Below, piece after piece: positions 1 to 13,200 of a DNA stretch of 64,000 bases; the first letter of the stretch is position 1; every line of letters begins with the position of its first letter. The stretch spans positions 682,001 through 746,000 of the forward strand of contig NC_008390.1 in NCBI RefSeq assembly GCF_000203915.1, read 5' to 3'. The translations under genes and the position numbers were made by a program. The DNA is from Burkholderia ambifaria AMMD. GTDB taxonomy: Bacteria; Pseudomonadota; Gammaproteobacteria; Burkholderiales; Burkholderiaceae. The notes under the pieces are model-generated. The model worked only from the letters and a program-made list of their open reading frames with translations, ran no database searches and was not told the DNA's origin.

Positions 1-1728
1 GTGCACGATCGCGAACGCGCGAACCGGGCCCGAGCCGAACGCGAGCAGCGCGAGGCCGGCGATCAGCGTCGTGACGTTCGAGTCGAGAATCGTCGCCCAC
101 GCATGCGCGTAGCCGGACTGGATCGCGAGCTGCGGCGGCTGGCCGGCGCGCAGTTCTTCACGCACGCGCTCGTTGATCAGCACGTTCGAGTCGATCGCCA
201 TACCGAGCGCGAGCGCGATTGCCGCGATACCCGGCAGCGTCAGCGTCGCCTGCATCAGCGACAGCACCGCGACGAGCAGCAGCAGGTTCACCGACAGGCC
301 GATCACCGAAATCACGCCGAACAGCATGTAGTACGCGATCATGAACACGGCGATCGCGCAGAAGCCCCAGATCACCGAGTGGACGCCCATCTTGATGTTG
401 TCCGCGCCGAGGCTCGGGCCGATCGTGCGTTCCTCGATGATGTCCATCGGGGCGGCGAGCGAACCGGCGCGCAGCAGCAGCGCGAGGTCGGCCGCTGCCT
501 GCGGCGTCGGCTGGCCCGTGATCTGGAAGCGGTCGCCGAGTTCGGACTGGATCGTCGCGACCGTCAGCACTTCGCCCTTGCCCTTCTCGAACAGCACCAT
601 CGCCATCGGCTTGCCGATGTTCTCGCGCGACACCGCGCGCACCGAGCGGCCGCCCGCCGAGTCGAGGCGGATGTTGACCGACGGACGCTGGTGTTCGTCG
701 AAGCCGGCCGACGCATCGATGATGCGGTCGCCGGTGAAGATCACTTCCTTCTTCAGCAGCACAGGCGCCTGGTTGCCCTGCGTGAACAGCTCCTCGCCCG
801 GCGGCACGGGGTCGTTCGGGTTCGGGTGCGTGTTGATCGGATCGGCGAGGCGCGCCTCGAGCGTCGCGGTGCGGCCGATGATGTCCTTCGCCTTCGCGGT
901 GTCCTGCACGCCCGGCAACTCGACGACGATACGGTCGCTGCCCTGCTGCTGCAGGATCGGCTCGGACACGCCGAGTTCGTTCACGCGGTTGTGGAGCGTC
1001 GTCAGGTTCTGCTTGAGCGCGGCGTCCTCGACGGACTTCTGCACGGCCGGCGTGAACGTGCCGACGACCTGCGTGCCGCCGCCGCCGGGCTGGGTCGCCC
1101 ATTGCAGTTCGGTGACGGAGGCAGCGAGCACCTTGCGGGCGTCTTCGGCCGTTTGCGCATCGCTGAAGTTGACGACGACGGACTGGTCGACGCGGCTCAC
1201 GCCGCCGTCGCGGATGTTCCGGTCGCGCAGCAGCGCGCGTGCGTCGGATGCGTCGGAGTCGAGCTTCTTCGTCAGCGCGCCCGTCATGTCGACCTGGAGC
1301 AGGAAGTGGACACCGCCGCGCAGGTCGAGGCCGAGATACATCGGCAGCGCGTGCAACGCGGTCAGCCAGCGCGGCGACGCGCTCTGCAGGTTCAGTGCGA
1401 CGACGTACTGCGGATCGTTCGGATCGGCGTTCAGCGATTTCTGCAGCAGGTCCTTGACGCGCAGCTGCGTATCGGTGTCCTTCAGGCGCACGCGGATGTT
1501 CGCGTTGGACGCCGTGTTCTCGAAGGTGATGTCGTCCGGCTTGATCTGCGCGGACGCGAGCGCGGATTCGACCTGGGTCAGCGTGGTCGAGTCGAGCTTG
1601 ACCGTGGCCTTGCCGCTCGACACCTGCACCGCCGGCGCTTCGCCGAAGAAGTTGGGCAATGTGTACAGAAAGCCGATGGCGAGCGCCACGACCATCACGA
1701 CATATTTCCAGAGTGGATAACGATTCAT
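1..1728 (-). CDS. secD: Protein translocase subunit SecD (3' end outside window)
   Basis: SecD is an inner-membrane subunit of the SecDF complex, which uses the proton gradient to pull exported proteins across after SecYEG translocation. The N-terminus reads MNRYPLWKYVVMVVALAIGF, one membrane segment before a large periplasmic region. The frame stays open to the left edge, where GPVRAFAIVH matches the conserved first part of the SecD/SecF transmembrane domain. About 576 residues are present; the last membrane helices and probably secF lie beyond position 1. It is the last gene visible in the queA-tgt-yajC-secD run. Assignment is firm; only the end is missing. Confidence 0.95.
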   Translation of the reverse strand, partial: MNRYPLWKYVVMVVALAIGFLYTLPNFFGEAPAVQVSSGKATVKLDSTTLTQVESALASAQIKPDDITFENTASNANIRVRLKDTDTQLRVKDLLQKSLNADPNDPQYVVALNLQSASPRWLTALHALPMYLGLDLRGGVHFLLQVDMTGALTKKLDSDASDARALLRDRNIRDGGVSRVDQSVVVNFSDAQTAEDARKVLAASVTELQWATQPGGGGTQVVGTFTPAVQKSVEDAALKQNLTTLHNRVNELGVSEPILQQQGSDRIVVELPGVQDTAKAKDIIGRTATLEARLADPINTHPNPNDPVPPGEELFTQGNQAPVLLKKEVIFTGDRIIDASAGFDEHQRPSVNIRLDSAGGRSVRAVSRENIGKPMAMVLFEKGKGEVLTVATIQSELGDRFQITGQPTPQAAADLALLLRAGSLAAPMDIIEERTIGPSLGADNIKMGVHSVIWGFCAIAVFMIAYYMLFGVISVIGLSVNLLLLVAVLSLMQATLTLPGIAAIALALGMAIDSNVLINERVREELRAGQPPQLAIQSGYAHAWATILDSNVTTLIAGLALLAFGSGPVRAFAIVH

Positions 1729-1846
1729 GAGGGGGCCGAACGGGTGGTTGGCGTGAAAGCGTCGCGTCCGGCGCCGCGGCGGCCCGCTCTCTCAGGCGGG
1801 CACGGCGCGGGGAGCCGGACGCTCGGTAAAAGCCTTACAGCGAGCC

Positions 1847-2170
1847 TTACAGCGACTTGATCGTGCCCTTCGGCAGAATGGTCGTGACGGCGGCCTTCTG
1901 CACGGTGATTTCGGTGCCTTCGGCGATTTCGACGCCGATGTAGCCTTCGGTGACCTTCGTCACCTTGCCGACGAGGCCGCCGCTCGTGACGACTTCGTCG
2001 CCCTTCGCCATGGCCGCGAGCATGTTGCGGTGTTCCTTCTGACGCTTCATCTGCGGACGGATCATGATGAAGTACAGCACCGCGAACATCAGGATGAGCG
2101 GCAGGAAGCTCATCAGGCTCGATTCGGCGCCACCGGCGCCTTGCGCGAAGGCATTGGAAATGAACGGCAC
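1847..2170 (-). CDS. yajC: Preprotein translocase accessory subunit YajC
   Basis: This 107-residue protein of the holotranslocon associates with SecDF. One hydrophobic helix near the N-terminus (SFLPLILMFAVLYFIMIRP, about residues 20-38) is followed by a small soluble domain with the family signature RPQMKRQKEH and GDEVVTSGGLVGKV. Length matches the family (about 110 residues). It lies 118 bp upstream of secD on the same strand, the usual order. A TAGAAT sequence on the minus strand (2212-2217) about 45 nt upstream could be a -10 box, but I could not pair it with a good -35. Identification is secure. Confidence 0.95.
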   Translation of the reverse strand: MPFISNAFAQGAGGAESSLMSFLPLILMFAVLYFIMIRPQMKRQKEHRNMLAAMAKGDEVVTSGGLVGKVTKVTEGYIGVEIAEGTEITVQKAAVTTILPKGTIKSL

Positions 2171-2416
2171 GTTGGTCTCTCCGTAGGGGAAGATCGAAAA
2201 ATAAGCCGGTTATTCTACCACCGGCCCCATGCGCAAACGGCGCGGCAAATGCGCTTTCGGATCAAGCTGTTAAAGCATGAACCCGCACCGTTGCGACTTG
2301 TTTGGAAAGGCAATTGTAATGTTTCGCGGTCGCGACCGGCACCTGGAACGCGTTATTTAGTACGCGTCCGATGTGACGGGCCGCGGTGCGGGCGGCGGCG
2401 CGGGCAGCCGGCCGCG

Positions 2417-3730
<1,314 letters not shown>

Positions 3731-3763
3731 TCAAGCGGTGCGGGACCGTCGCGCCCGTCGCGC

Positions 3764-4831
3764 TTACGCTTGCGGTGCCTCCGGCGTGTCGCGCCGCGTG
3801 AGCAGCATCGCGTCGCCGTAGCTGAAGAAGCGGTAGCGTTCGTCGATCGCGTGCCGGTAGGCCGCGCGGATCGTCTCGACGCCCGCGAACGCGGACACCA
3901 GCATCAGCAGCGTCGACTTCGGCAGGTGGAAGTTCGTGACGAGCCGGTCGACGACCCGGAAGCGGTAGCCGGGCGTGATGAAGATGTCGGTCTCGGCCTG
4001 CGTCGCCGCGAGCGGGCGGCCCGCTTCGTCGGCGCTGCGCGCCGCCGCTTCGAGCGCGCGCATCGACGTCGTGCCGACCGCGATCACGTTGCCGCCGCGC
4101 GCGCGGGTCGCGGCGATCTTGTCGACGAGCGACTGCGGCAGGTCGTACCACTCGCTGTGCATCCGGTGCTCGGCGATGTTCTCGACGCGCACTGGCTGGA
4201 ACGTGCCGGCGCCCACGTGCAGCGTCAGCGTCGCGCGCTCGACGCCCATCGCGTCGAGCTGCTCGAGCAGCGGCAGGTCGAAATGGAGCCCGGCCGTCGG
4301 CGCCGCGACCGCGCCCGGGTTGCTCGCGTAGACGGTCTGGTAGCGCGTCTCGTCGTTCGCGTCGGCATCGTGCTCGATGTACGGCGGCAGCGGCAGGCGA
4401 CCGTGCTGCTCGATCAGCGTGAGACACGGCTGCGGGAAGTGCAGCGTGAAGAACGGTTCGACGCGCTCGCCGACCGTCACGTCGAACGCGTCGGCGAGGC
4501 GCAGCGTCGTGCCGGTGCCCGGCGACTTGCTCGCGCGGATCTGCGCGAGCGCCGTATGCGTGCCGGTCACGCGCTCGATCAGCACCTCGATCTTGCCGCC
4601 GCTGGCCTTCTGGCCGAAGAAACGCGCCTTCAGCACCCTGGTATCGTTGAACACGAGCAGGTCGCCGGGCGCGATGCACGACGGCAGCTCGACGAAGTTG
4701 CGGTCGACGAGGCGCGCGGGCTCGACGGTATGGTCGACCTCGAGCAGGCGGCTCGCGGTGCGCTCGGGCAGCGCGGTTTGCGCAATCAGCTCGGGCGGCA
4801 GATTGAAATCGAAATCGGAAAGCGTGAACAT
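3764..4831 (-). CDS. queA: S-adenosylmethionine:tRNA ribosyltransferase-isomerase
   Basis: Transfers and isomerises the ribosyl moiety of SAM onto preQ1-tRNA to give epoxyqueuosine. The chosen start gives [18 protein letters not shown], the canonical QueA N-terminus, and 355 residues, matching the usual 350-360. Conserved stretches include [18 protein letters not shown] and [15 protein letters not shown]. The reading frame stays open about 140 codons further upstream, but that extension is low-complexity Arg/Ala sequence opposite recG and is not coding. First gene of the queA-tgt-yajC-secD run, divergent from recG. Confidence 0.96.
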   Translation of the reverse strand: MFTLSDFDFNLPPELIAQTALPERTASRLLEVDHTVEPARLVDRNFVELPSCIAPGDLLVFNDTRVLKARFFGQKASGGKIEVLIERVTGTHTALAQIRASKSPGTGTTLRLADAFDVTVGERVEPFFTLHFPQPCLTLIEQHGRLPLPPYIEHDADANDETRYQTVYASNPGAVAAPTAGLHFDLPLLEQLDAMGVERATLTLHVGAGTFQPVRVENIAEHRMHSEWYDLPQSLVDKIAATRARGGNVIAVGTTSMRALEAAARSADEAGRPLAATQAETDIFITPGYRFRVVDRLVTNFHLPKSTLLMLVSAFAGVETIRAAYRHAIDERYRFFSYGDAMLLTRRDTPEAPQA

Positions 4832-4998
4832 GCGGGCTGGTTCGAAACGGCCGGCGGGCGCCGCCGACAAGGCGGAAACGCATAATTGGGGCGCGCGAGC
4901 CGCTATGATGGCGGGATGCGCGGCCTGGCCGGCGTCGTTCGTTCGGACGACGTGAAAGCCGCTATTGTACTTGCCTTGCGAAGCACCCAGACGATCCG

Positions 4999-7356
4999 AT
5001 GCCTGTGTCACCACGCCGTTCCTCCGCCGCCGTTGCCGATTCCGCCGATCCGTTCGACGCGGACGATGCCGCGTTACCCGCGCGAAGCGCGGGGGAGCGC
5101 GACTCCGACGCGCGCGCGGCGCCGAAGCGTGCGGGGCCGAAGCGCGGCGCCGACGGGCGGCTCGCGCAGCCGGCCGCCGCCGCGCCCGACGTCGAACCGG
5201 GCGCCGGCAGCGACGAGGCGGGCGTTGCGGCGGCATCGGGCGCGTCCGATGCATCCGGCGCGAAGCGCAAGAAGAAGCCGGCCGCCGACAAACCCGTGAA
5301 GACCGCCGACAAGCTCGCGAAGCTCGGCCTCACGCGCTCGATCGATCTCGTGCTGCATCTGCCGATGCGCTACGAGGACGAAACCACGCTCACGCCGATC
5401 GGCGAACTGCTGCCGGGCGGCATCGCGCAGACCGAAGGCGTCGTGTTCGACAACGAAGTCGCGTACCGGCCGCGCCGCCAGCTCGTCGTGAAGATCCAGG
5501 ACGACGACGGCGAGCAGCTCGTGCTGCGCTTCCTGAATTTCTACGGCTCGCAGGTCAAGCAGATGGCCGTCGGCCAGCGGCTGCGCGTGCGCGGCGATGT
5601 GCGCGGCGGCTTCTTCGGGATGGAGATGGTGCATCCGGCCGTGCGCGTGGTCGAAGTCGATGCGCCGCTGCCGCAGGTGCTCACGCCCGTCTATCCGAGC
5701 ACGGCCGGCGTGTCGCAGGCGTATCTGCGCAAGGCGATCGAGAACGCGGTCGAGCGCACGCCGTTGCCCGAGCTGCTGCCGCCCGAGATCGAGCGCGACT
5801 ACCTGAAGCCGCTCGGCGTGCCGACGCTCGCGCAGGCCGTGCGGATCCTGCATCACCCGGGCGTCGATTCCGACGAAGCCGCGCTGATGGACGGCTCGCA
5901 TCCGGCGTGGACGCGCATCAAGTTCGAGGAGCTGCTCGCGCAGCAGCTGTCGCTCAAGCGCGCGCACGAGGAGCGCCGCACGCGCACGGCGCCCGCGATG
6001 CCGCGTCGCGCCGCGACCGATGCCGACGCGCTGACCACGCGCCTCTACGCGGCGCTGCCGTTCACGCTGACGGGCGCGCAGGCGCGCGTCGTCGACGAGA
6101 TCGCGCACGACCTCACGCTTCCGCATCCGATGCAGCGGCTGTTGCAGGGCGACGTCGGCAGCGGCAAGACGGTCGTCGCCGCGCTGGCCGCGACGCAGGC
6201 GATCGATGCCGGCTACCAGGCCGCGCTGATGGCGCCGACCGAAATCCTCGCTGAGCAGCACGCCCGCAAGCTGCGCGCGTGGCTCGAGCCGCTCGGCGTG
6301 TCGGTCGCGTGGCTCGCGGGCAGCCTGAAGGCGAAGGAGAAGCGCGCGGCGATCGAGGCCGCGGCGCTCGGCACCGCGCAGCTCGTGATCGGCACGCACG
6401 CGATCATCCAGGACACGGTCGAATTCGCGCGGCTCGGCCTCGTGATCGTCGACGAGCAGCACCGCTTCGGCGTCGAGCAGCGTCTCGCGCTGCGGGCGAA
6501 GGCCGCGAATGCGGCCAACGGCGCGCGCGATTTCCAGCCGCACCAGCTGATGATGTCGGCCACGCCGATTCCGCGCACGCTCGCGATGACGTATTACGCG
6601 GATCTCGAGGTGTCGACGATCGACGAGCTGCCTCCGGGCCGCACGCCGGTGCTGACGCGCCTCGTCGGCGACGCGCGGCGCGAGGAGGTGATCGCGCGCG
6701 TGCGCGAGGCCGCGCTGACTGGCCGCCAGGTGTACTGGGTGTGTCCGCTGATCGAGGAGAGCGAGACGCTGCAGTTGCAGACGGCCGTCGAAACCTACGA
6801 GACGCTGGCCGCGGCCCTGCCCGAGTTGAAGGTCGGGCTCGTGCACGGCAGGCTGTCGCCGGCCGACAAGGCGGCCGTGATGGAAGCCTTCACGCGCAAC
6901 GAGGTGCAGCTGCTCGTCGCGACGACCGTGATCGAGGTCGGCGTCGACGTGCCGAACGCGTCGCTTATGGTGATCGAGCACGCGGAGCGCTTCGGCCTCG
7001 CGCAACTGCACCAGCTGCGCGGCCGGGTCGGGCGCGGCACCGCGGCATCGGTGTGCGTGCTGCTGTACACGGGCCCGCTGTCGCTCACCGGCCGCGAGCG
7101 GCTGAAGACGATGCGCGAGACGACCGACGGCTTCGAGATCGCGCGGCGCGACCTCGAGATCCGCGGCCCCGGCGAATTCCTCGGCGCGCGCCAGTCGGGC
7201 GCGGCGATGCTGCGCTTCGCGAACCTCGAGACCGACGGCTGGCTGATCGACCCGGCCCGCGACGCGGCGGCGCGGCTGATCGCCGCGTATCCCGACGTCG
7301 TCACGCAGCATCTCGCCCGCTGGCTCGGCGCGCGGGAGCAGTATCTGAAGGCGTGA
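4999..7356 (+). CDS. recG: ATP-dependent DNA helicase RecG
   Basis: Branch-migration helicase that remodels stalled forks and Holliday junctions. Walker A is GDVGSGKT (about residue 384), with DEQHRFG (about 484) as motif II, preceded by the wedge domain ([16 protein letters not shown] onward) and followed by motifs such as [19 protein letters not shown] and LRGRVGRG. At 785 residues it is about 90 longer than E. coli RecG; the extra is an N-terminal Ala/Arg/Lys-rich, probably disordered tail (residues 1-100). A start nearer residue 100 cannot be excluded. Divergent from queA across 167 bp. Confidence 0.95.
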   Translation: MPVSPRRSSAAVADSADPFDADDAALPARSAGERDSDARAAPKRAGPKRGADGRLAQPAAAAPDVEPGAGSDEAGVAAASGASDASGAKRKKKPAADKPVKTADKLAKLGLTRSIDLVLHLPMRYEDETTLTPIGELLPGGIAQTEGVVFDNEVAYRPRRQLVVKIQDDDGEQLVLRFLNFYGSQVKQMAVGQRLRVRGDVRGGFFGMEMVHPAVRVVEVDAPLPQVLTPVYPSTAGVSQAYLRKAIENAVERTPLPELLPPEIERDYLKPLGVPTLAQAVRILHHPGVDSDEAALMDGSHPAWTRIKFEELLAQQLSLKRAHEERRTRTAPAMPRRAATDADALTTRLYAALPFTLTGAQARVVDEIAHDLTLPHPMQRLLQGDVGSGKTVVAALAATQAIDAGYQAALMAPTEILAEQHARKLRAWLEPLGVSVAWLAGSLKAKEKRAAIEAAALGTAQLVIGTHAIIQDTVEFARLGLVIVDEQHRFGVEQRLALRAKAANAANGARDFQPHQLMMSATPIPRTLAMTYYADLEVSTIDELPPGRTPVLTRLVGDARREEVIARVREAALTGRQVYWVCPLIEESETLQLQTAVETYETLAAALPELKVGLVHGRLSPADKAAVMEAFTRNEVQLLVATTVIEVGVDVPNASLMVIEHAERFGLAQLHQLRGRVGRGTAASVCVLLYTGPLSLTGRERLKTMRETTDGFEIARRDLEIRGPGEFLGARQSGAAMLRFANLETDGWLIDPARDAAARLIAAYPDVVTQHLARWLGAREQYLKA

Positions 7357-7450
7357 TCGACGTATTGAGGGCTAGACCGGAAATCGAAATTCGCCGCGCT
7401 TCGGCGCATTGCAATACTGAGAAACTTGGCGAATCGGTCCCAGTGGGTGT

Positions 7451-7487
7451 ATAAATTAAACCTATCGCCTGTATATATCTGATTGAC
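7451..7487. promoter_or_regulatory. Candidate OxyR binding site upstream of oxyR
   Basis: The spacing fits the OxyR consensus ATAG-N7-CTAT-N7-ATAG-N7-CTAT: ATAA (7451), CTAT (7462), ATAT (7473), then a poor fourth block TGAC (7484). Three quarter-sites match at 3/4, 4/4 and 3/4. It ends 6 nt before the oxyR start codon, as expected for autorepression. Consensus is from established knowledge; binding here is inference. Confidence 0.45.
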
Positions 7488-7492
7488 CCACA

Positions 7493-8452
7493 ATGACCCT
7501 GACTGAACTGAAATACATCGTCGCGGTCGCGCGCGAGCGGCATTTCGGTCGCGCGGCCGAAGCCTGCTTCGTGAGCCAGCCGACCCTCTCGGTGGCGATC
7601 AAGAAGCTGGAAGACGAGCTGAACGTGCAGATTTTCGAGCGCGGCGCGAGCGAAGTGAGCGTGACCCCGATCGGCGACCAGATCGTCACGCAGGCGCAGC
7701 GCGTGCTCGAGCAGACCTTCGCGATCAAGGAGATCGCGAAGCAGGGCAAGGACCCGCTGGTCGGCCCGTTCCGTCTCGGCGTGATCTACACGATCGGGCC
7801 GTACCTGCTGCCGACGCTCGTCAAGCAGATGATCCAGCGTGTGCCGCAGATGCCTTTGATGCTGCAGGAGAACTACACGCTGAAGCTGCTCGAACTGCTG
7901 AAGCAGGGCGAGATCGACGCCGCGATCATGGCGCTGCCGTTTCCCGAAACCGGCCTGATGGTGCGGCCGCTGTACGACGAGCCGTTCGTCGTCGCGCTGC
8001 CGGCCGGCCATCCGTGGGAGAAGCGCGCTGAGATCGACGCCGAGGATCTCAAGCAGGAAACCATGCTGCTGCTCGGCAACGGGCACTGCTTCCGCGATCA
8101 CGTGCTCGGCGTGTGCCCGGAACTGATGCGCTTCTCGCAAACAGCCGACGGCATCCAGAAGACCTTCGAGGGCTCGTCGCTCGAAACGATTCGCCATATG
8201 GTCGCGAGCGGGGTCGGCATCACGGTGCTGCCGCGGATGTCGGTCGCCGAGATCGGCCCGCGCGCGAACGGCCCCGACGCCGAACTGCTGTCGTACGTGC
8301 CGTTCAACGAACCGGTGCCCGATCGGCGCGTCGTGCTGGTGTGGCGCAAGAGCTTCACGCGGATGCCGGCGATCGACGCGATCAGCGACGCGATCGCCGC
8401 GTGCGACCTGCCGGGCGTCGCAAAGCTCGACATGCCGGCGACGATGAACTGA
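7493..8452 (+). CDS. oxyR: Hydrogen peroxide-sensing LysR-type regulator OxyR
   Basis: LysR-family activator of peroxide-defence genes, 319 residues. The N-terminal winged helix-turn-helix (MTLTELKYIVAVARERHFGR onward, residues 1-60) is followed by the substrate-like regulatory domain. The redox pair is present as GHCFRDHVLGVC, Cys199 and Cys208, the same positions as in E. coli OxyR, so peroxide disulphide switching should be intact. It lies between recG and katG on one strand; OxyR control of adjacent katG and dps is established in Burkholderia pseudomallei. Confidence 0.96.
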   Translation: MTLTELKYIVAVARERHFGRAAEACFVSQPTLSVAIKKLEDELNVQIFERGASEVSVTPIGDQIVTQAQRVLEQTFAIKEIAKQGKDPLVGPFRLGVIYTIGPYLLPTLVKQMIQRVPQMPLMLQENYTLKLLELLKQGEIDAAIMALPFPETGLMVRPLYDEPFVVALPAGHPWEKRAEIDAEDLKQETMLLLGNGHCFRDHVLGVCPELMRFSQTADGIQKTFEGSSLETIRHMVASGVGITVLPRMSVAEIGPRANGPDAELLSYVPFNEPVPDRRVVLVWRKSFTRMPAIDAISDAIAACDLPGVAKLDMPATMN

Positions 8453-8482
8453 GCGCGCTGCGGCACGCATGACGGCATGATG

Positions 8483-8510
8483 AACGGGGCTTGCGACCCC
8501 GTTTATTTTT
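8483..8510 (+). terminator. Intrinsic terminator after oxyR
   Basis: A 7-bp stem AACGGGG / CCCCGTT (8483-8489 with 8497-8503) around a 7-nt loop is followed by TATTTTT. It starts 30 nt after the oxyR stop and should separate oxyR from the katG promoter region. Confidence 0.7.
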
Positions 8511-8561
8511 GCCTATCGCATAGATTATTTTAATTAAATTACAAAAGTCGATAGATATCGA
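8511..8561. promoter_or_regulatory. AT-rich katG control region with two dyads
   Basis: An unusually AT-rich stretch for this genome lies between the oxyR terminator and the katG leader. It carries CTAT-CGC-ATAG (8513-8523) and TCGATA-GA-TATCGA (8548-8561). OxyR half-sites resemble ATAG/CTAT, but I could not fit the full 11-bp-spaced OxyR consensus, so assignment to OxyR is inference from context. Confidence 0.4.
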
Positions 8562-8638
8562 TACACTCTTCTACATGGATCGGCGTCGGCTCGCCAGCCC
8601 GATTCGCACCGTCAATGCAAGCGTCAAAGGAGGATGTC

Positions 8639-11072
<2,434 letters not shown>

Positions 11073-11112
11073 ACGTCGTGACGCGCTAGCGCAGTCACGT
11101 TGCAACGTGCAG

Positions 11113-11140
11113 CGGCCGGTCGCACGACCGGCCGTTTTTT
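11113..11140 (+). terminator. Intrinsic terminator after katG
   Basis: Perfect GC-rich stem CGGCCGGTCG / CGACCGGCCG (11113-11122 with 11125-11134) is followed directly by six T. It should end most katG transcripts before the 57-codon ORF and dps. Confidence 0.85.
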
Positions 11141-11176
11141 CTTCCGATTCAAGGTCTTGTCGAAGGAGTGACGACC

Positions 11177-11350
11177 ATGACGCAAATCGTGCTGAACATG
11201 CGCGCCGCGCTCGCGGCGCCCGAGCTGCGCACGCCGGCCGGGCTGGCGCGGCACATCGTCGGATTCGCGATCGTCGTCGGCGGTGCGGCCGAGCTGGTCG
11301 CGCAGGCGCTGCACGCGCTCGCGCCGATCGTCTCGAGTGCCGGCGGCTGA
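11177..11350 (+). CDS. Small 57-residue hypothetical protein between katG and dps
   Basis: Starts MTQIVLNMRAALAAPELRTP; the second half (HIVGFAIVVGGAAELVAQAL) is one hydrophobic or amphipathic stretch that could enter or lie on a membrane. The ATG at 11177 is chosen over the in-frame GTG at 11168 because AAGGAG (11163-11168) is 8 nt from the ATG but overlaps the GTG. It lies just after the katG terminator and 117 bp before dps. No family recognised. The ribosome-binding site supports expression; the function is unknown. Confidence 0.5.
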   Translation: MTQIVLNMRAALAAPELRTPAGLARHIVGFAIVVGGAAELVAQALHALAPIVSSAGG

Positions 11351-11467
11351 GCGCAGCGATTCGCTCGCCGCGCTAGACTGGCACGTGGCGACGGACGCCG
11401 CGCGGCGGCATGCCGGTTGCTCGCCGCATTTTCGCCGGTTCAACATTTCGAATGAGGAGTCCCGAAG

Positions 11468-11956
11468 ATGGCCAAGAAAGGTAACGCCACGCAAATCAAC
11501 ATCGGCATCAGCGACAAGGACCGCAAGAAAATCGCGGACGGCCTGTCGCGGCTGCTGGCCGATACGTTTTCGCTGTACCTGAAGACCCACAACTTCCACT
11601 GGAACGTCACGGGCCCGATGTTCAACACGCTGCACCTGATGTTCGAAGAGCAGTACAACGAACTGTGGCTCGCGGTCGACCAGGTCGCCGAGCGCATTCG
11701 CACGCTCGGCGTCGTCGCGCCGGGCACGTTCGGCGATTTCGCGAAGCTGTCGTCGGTGCCGGAGGCGAACGGCGTGCCGGCGGCCGAAGAGATGATCCGC
11801 CAGCTCGTCGAAGGGCACGAGACCGTCGTGCGCACCGCGCGCGAAATCTTCCCGATCGCCGATGCGGCGAGCGACGAACCGACCGCCGACCTGCTGACGC
11901 AGCGTCTGCAGACGCATGAAAAGACCGCGTGGATGCTGCGGTCGCTGCTCGCGTAA
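11468..11956 (+). CDS. dps: Dps-family DNA-binding ferritin-like protein
   Basis: Dodecameric mini-ferritin that oxidises iron with H2O2 and protects DNA. The 162-residue protein has the inter-subunit ferroxidase ligands His44 (HNFHWNV), His56, Glu60, Asp71 and Glu75. The Lys-rich N-terminus (MAKKGNATQ) could bind DNA. GAGGAG precedes the ATG by about 9 nt. Co-location downstream of oxyR-katG matches the B. pseudomallei dpsA locus, where OxyR-dependent expression is established; here a terminator and a small ORF intervene, so an own promoter is likely. Confidence 0.95.
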   Translation: MAKKGNATQINIGISDKDRKKIADGLSRLLADTFSLYLKTHNFHWNVTGPMFNTLHLMFEEQYNELWLAVDQVAERIRTLGVVAPGTFGDFAKLSSVPEANGVPAAEEMIRQLVEGHETVVRTAREIFPIADAASDEPTADLLTQRLQTHEKTAWMLRSLLA

Positions 11957-12236
11957 GACCGGTGCGGCCGGTCGCGCGCCGCGCGGCCGGCGGGAGCGGG
12001 TGACCCGCGCCGAAGCGGCGCCGGGTTGCTATCCGCATCGGAGGGAATTCCGGCGACAGCGCGGTACGCGCTTGCCACGCATCTGTCCCTTGATTGACGT
12101 GCGGCCTGCCCGGCCCGCCTTCAGCGGGCCCCGGCGGCCGGCGCGCGGGTCGCGGCAGCCGTCGCGGGCCTGCCCGACATGACGTGACCCGCCGCTCGGC
12201 TCTAAAATGCCGGGGTTATCTTCCCGGTGCTTCGCC

Positions 12237-13109
12237 ATGCTTGCCCGCTTTCCCCTGTATCTGCGGCTCGTCCGGATGGACAAGCCGATCGGCAGCCTGC
12301 TGCTGCTGTGGCCGACGCTCAACGCACTGTGGATCGCGTCGGACGGCCATCCGCGCTGGCCGCTGCTCGCGATCTTCGTGCTCGGCACGCTGCTGATGCG
12401 CTCGGCCGGCTGCGCGATGAACGACTATGCCGACCGCGATTTCGACCGTCACGTGAAGCGCACGGCCGACCGGCCGCTGACGTCCGGCAAGATCCGCGCA
12501 TGGGAAGCCGTCGCGATCGCGGTGGTGCTGGCCTTCATCTCGTTCCTGCTGATCCAGCCGCTCAATACGCTGACGAAAGAGCTGTCGGTCGTCGCGCTGT
12601 TCGTCGCGGGCTCGTATCCGTTCATGAAGCGTTTCTTCGCGATTCCGCAGGCGTATCTCGGCATCGCGTTCGGCTTCGGCATCCCGATGGCGTTCGCGGC
12701 CGTGCAGGACACGGTGCCGATGCTCGCGTGGGTGATGCTGATCGCGAACATCTTCTGGTCGGTCGCGTACGACACCGAATACGCGATGGTCGACCGCGAC
12801 GACGACATCAAGATCGGCATTCGCACGTCCGCGCTGACGTTCGGCCGCTTCGACGTCGCGGCCGTCATGCTCTGCTATGCGGCGACGCTCGGCATCTATG
12901 TGTGGATCGGCGTGACGCTCGGCTTCGGCCTCGCATATTGGGCCGGCTGGGCCGCGGCGGTCGGCTGCGCGCTGTATCACTACACGCTGATCAAGGACCG
13001 CGAGCGGATGCCGTGCTTCGCGGCGTTCCGGCACAACAACTGGCTCGGCGGCGTGCTGTTCGCGGGGATCGCCGCGCACTACCTGCTGGCGGGCACGGCA
13101 GGCAACTGA
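12237..13109 (+). CDS. ubiA: 4-hydroxybenzoate octaprenyltransferase UbiA
   Basis: Membrane prenyltransferase that attaches the polyprenyl tail to 4-hydroxybenzoate in ubiquinone synthesis. The start [20 protein letters not shown] gives 290 residues, equal to E. coli UbiA; an in-frame ATG 10 codons earlier adds a non-conserved leader. Both Asp-rich metal-diphosphate motifs are present: NDYADRDFD (62-70) and [12 protein letters not shown] (179-190). Multiple membrane helices are evident. Converges on proC at a shared terminator. Confidence 0.95.
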   Translation: MLARFPLYLRLVRMDKPIGSLLLLWPTLNALWIASDGHPRWPLLAIFVLGTLLMRSAGCAMNDYADRDFDRHVKRTADRPLTSGKIRAWEAVAIAVVLAFISFLLIQPLNTLTKELSVVALFVAGSYPFMKRFFAIPQAYLGIAFGFGIPMAFAAVQDTVPMLAWVMLIANIFWSVAYDTEYAMVDRDDDIKIGIRTSALTFGRFDVAAVMLCYAATLGIYVWIGVTLGFGLAYWAGWAAAVGCALYHYTLIKDRERMPCFAAFRHNNWLGGVLFAGIAAHYLLAGTAGN

Positions 13110-13140
13110 AGAGGCCGCGCCCGGCCGCGATGCCAACTAA

Positions 13141-13163
13141 AAAGCGGCCGAGGCCGCTTTTTT
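13141..13163. terminator. Bidirectional terminator between ubiA and proC
   Basis: AAAGCGGCC / GGCCGCTTT (13141-13149 with 13152-13160) has A-runs on the left and T-runs on the right, so it can act for ubiA (plus) and for proC (minus). Confidence 0.85.
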
Positions 13164-13200
13164 GTTGCCGGTGCCGGAAGCCCGGCGGAGCGTGCCGCGC

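Noticed and set aside
1..1860. Long plus-strand frame covering the secD region
   Set aside because: Complement of secD, whose protein sequence is clearly recognisable on the minus strand.
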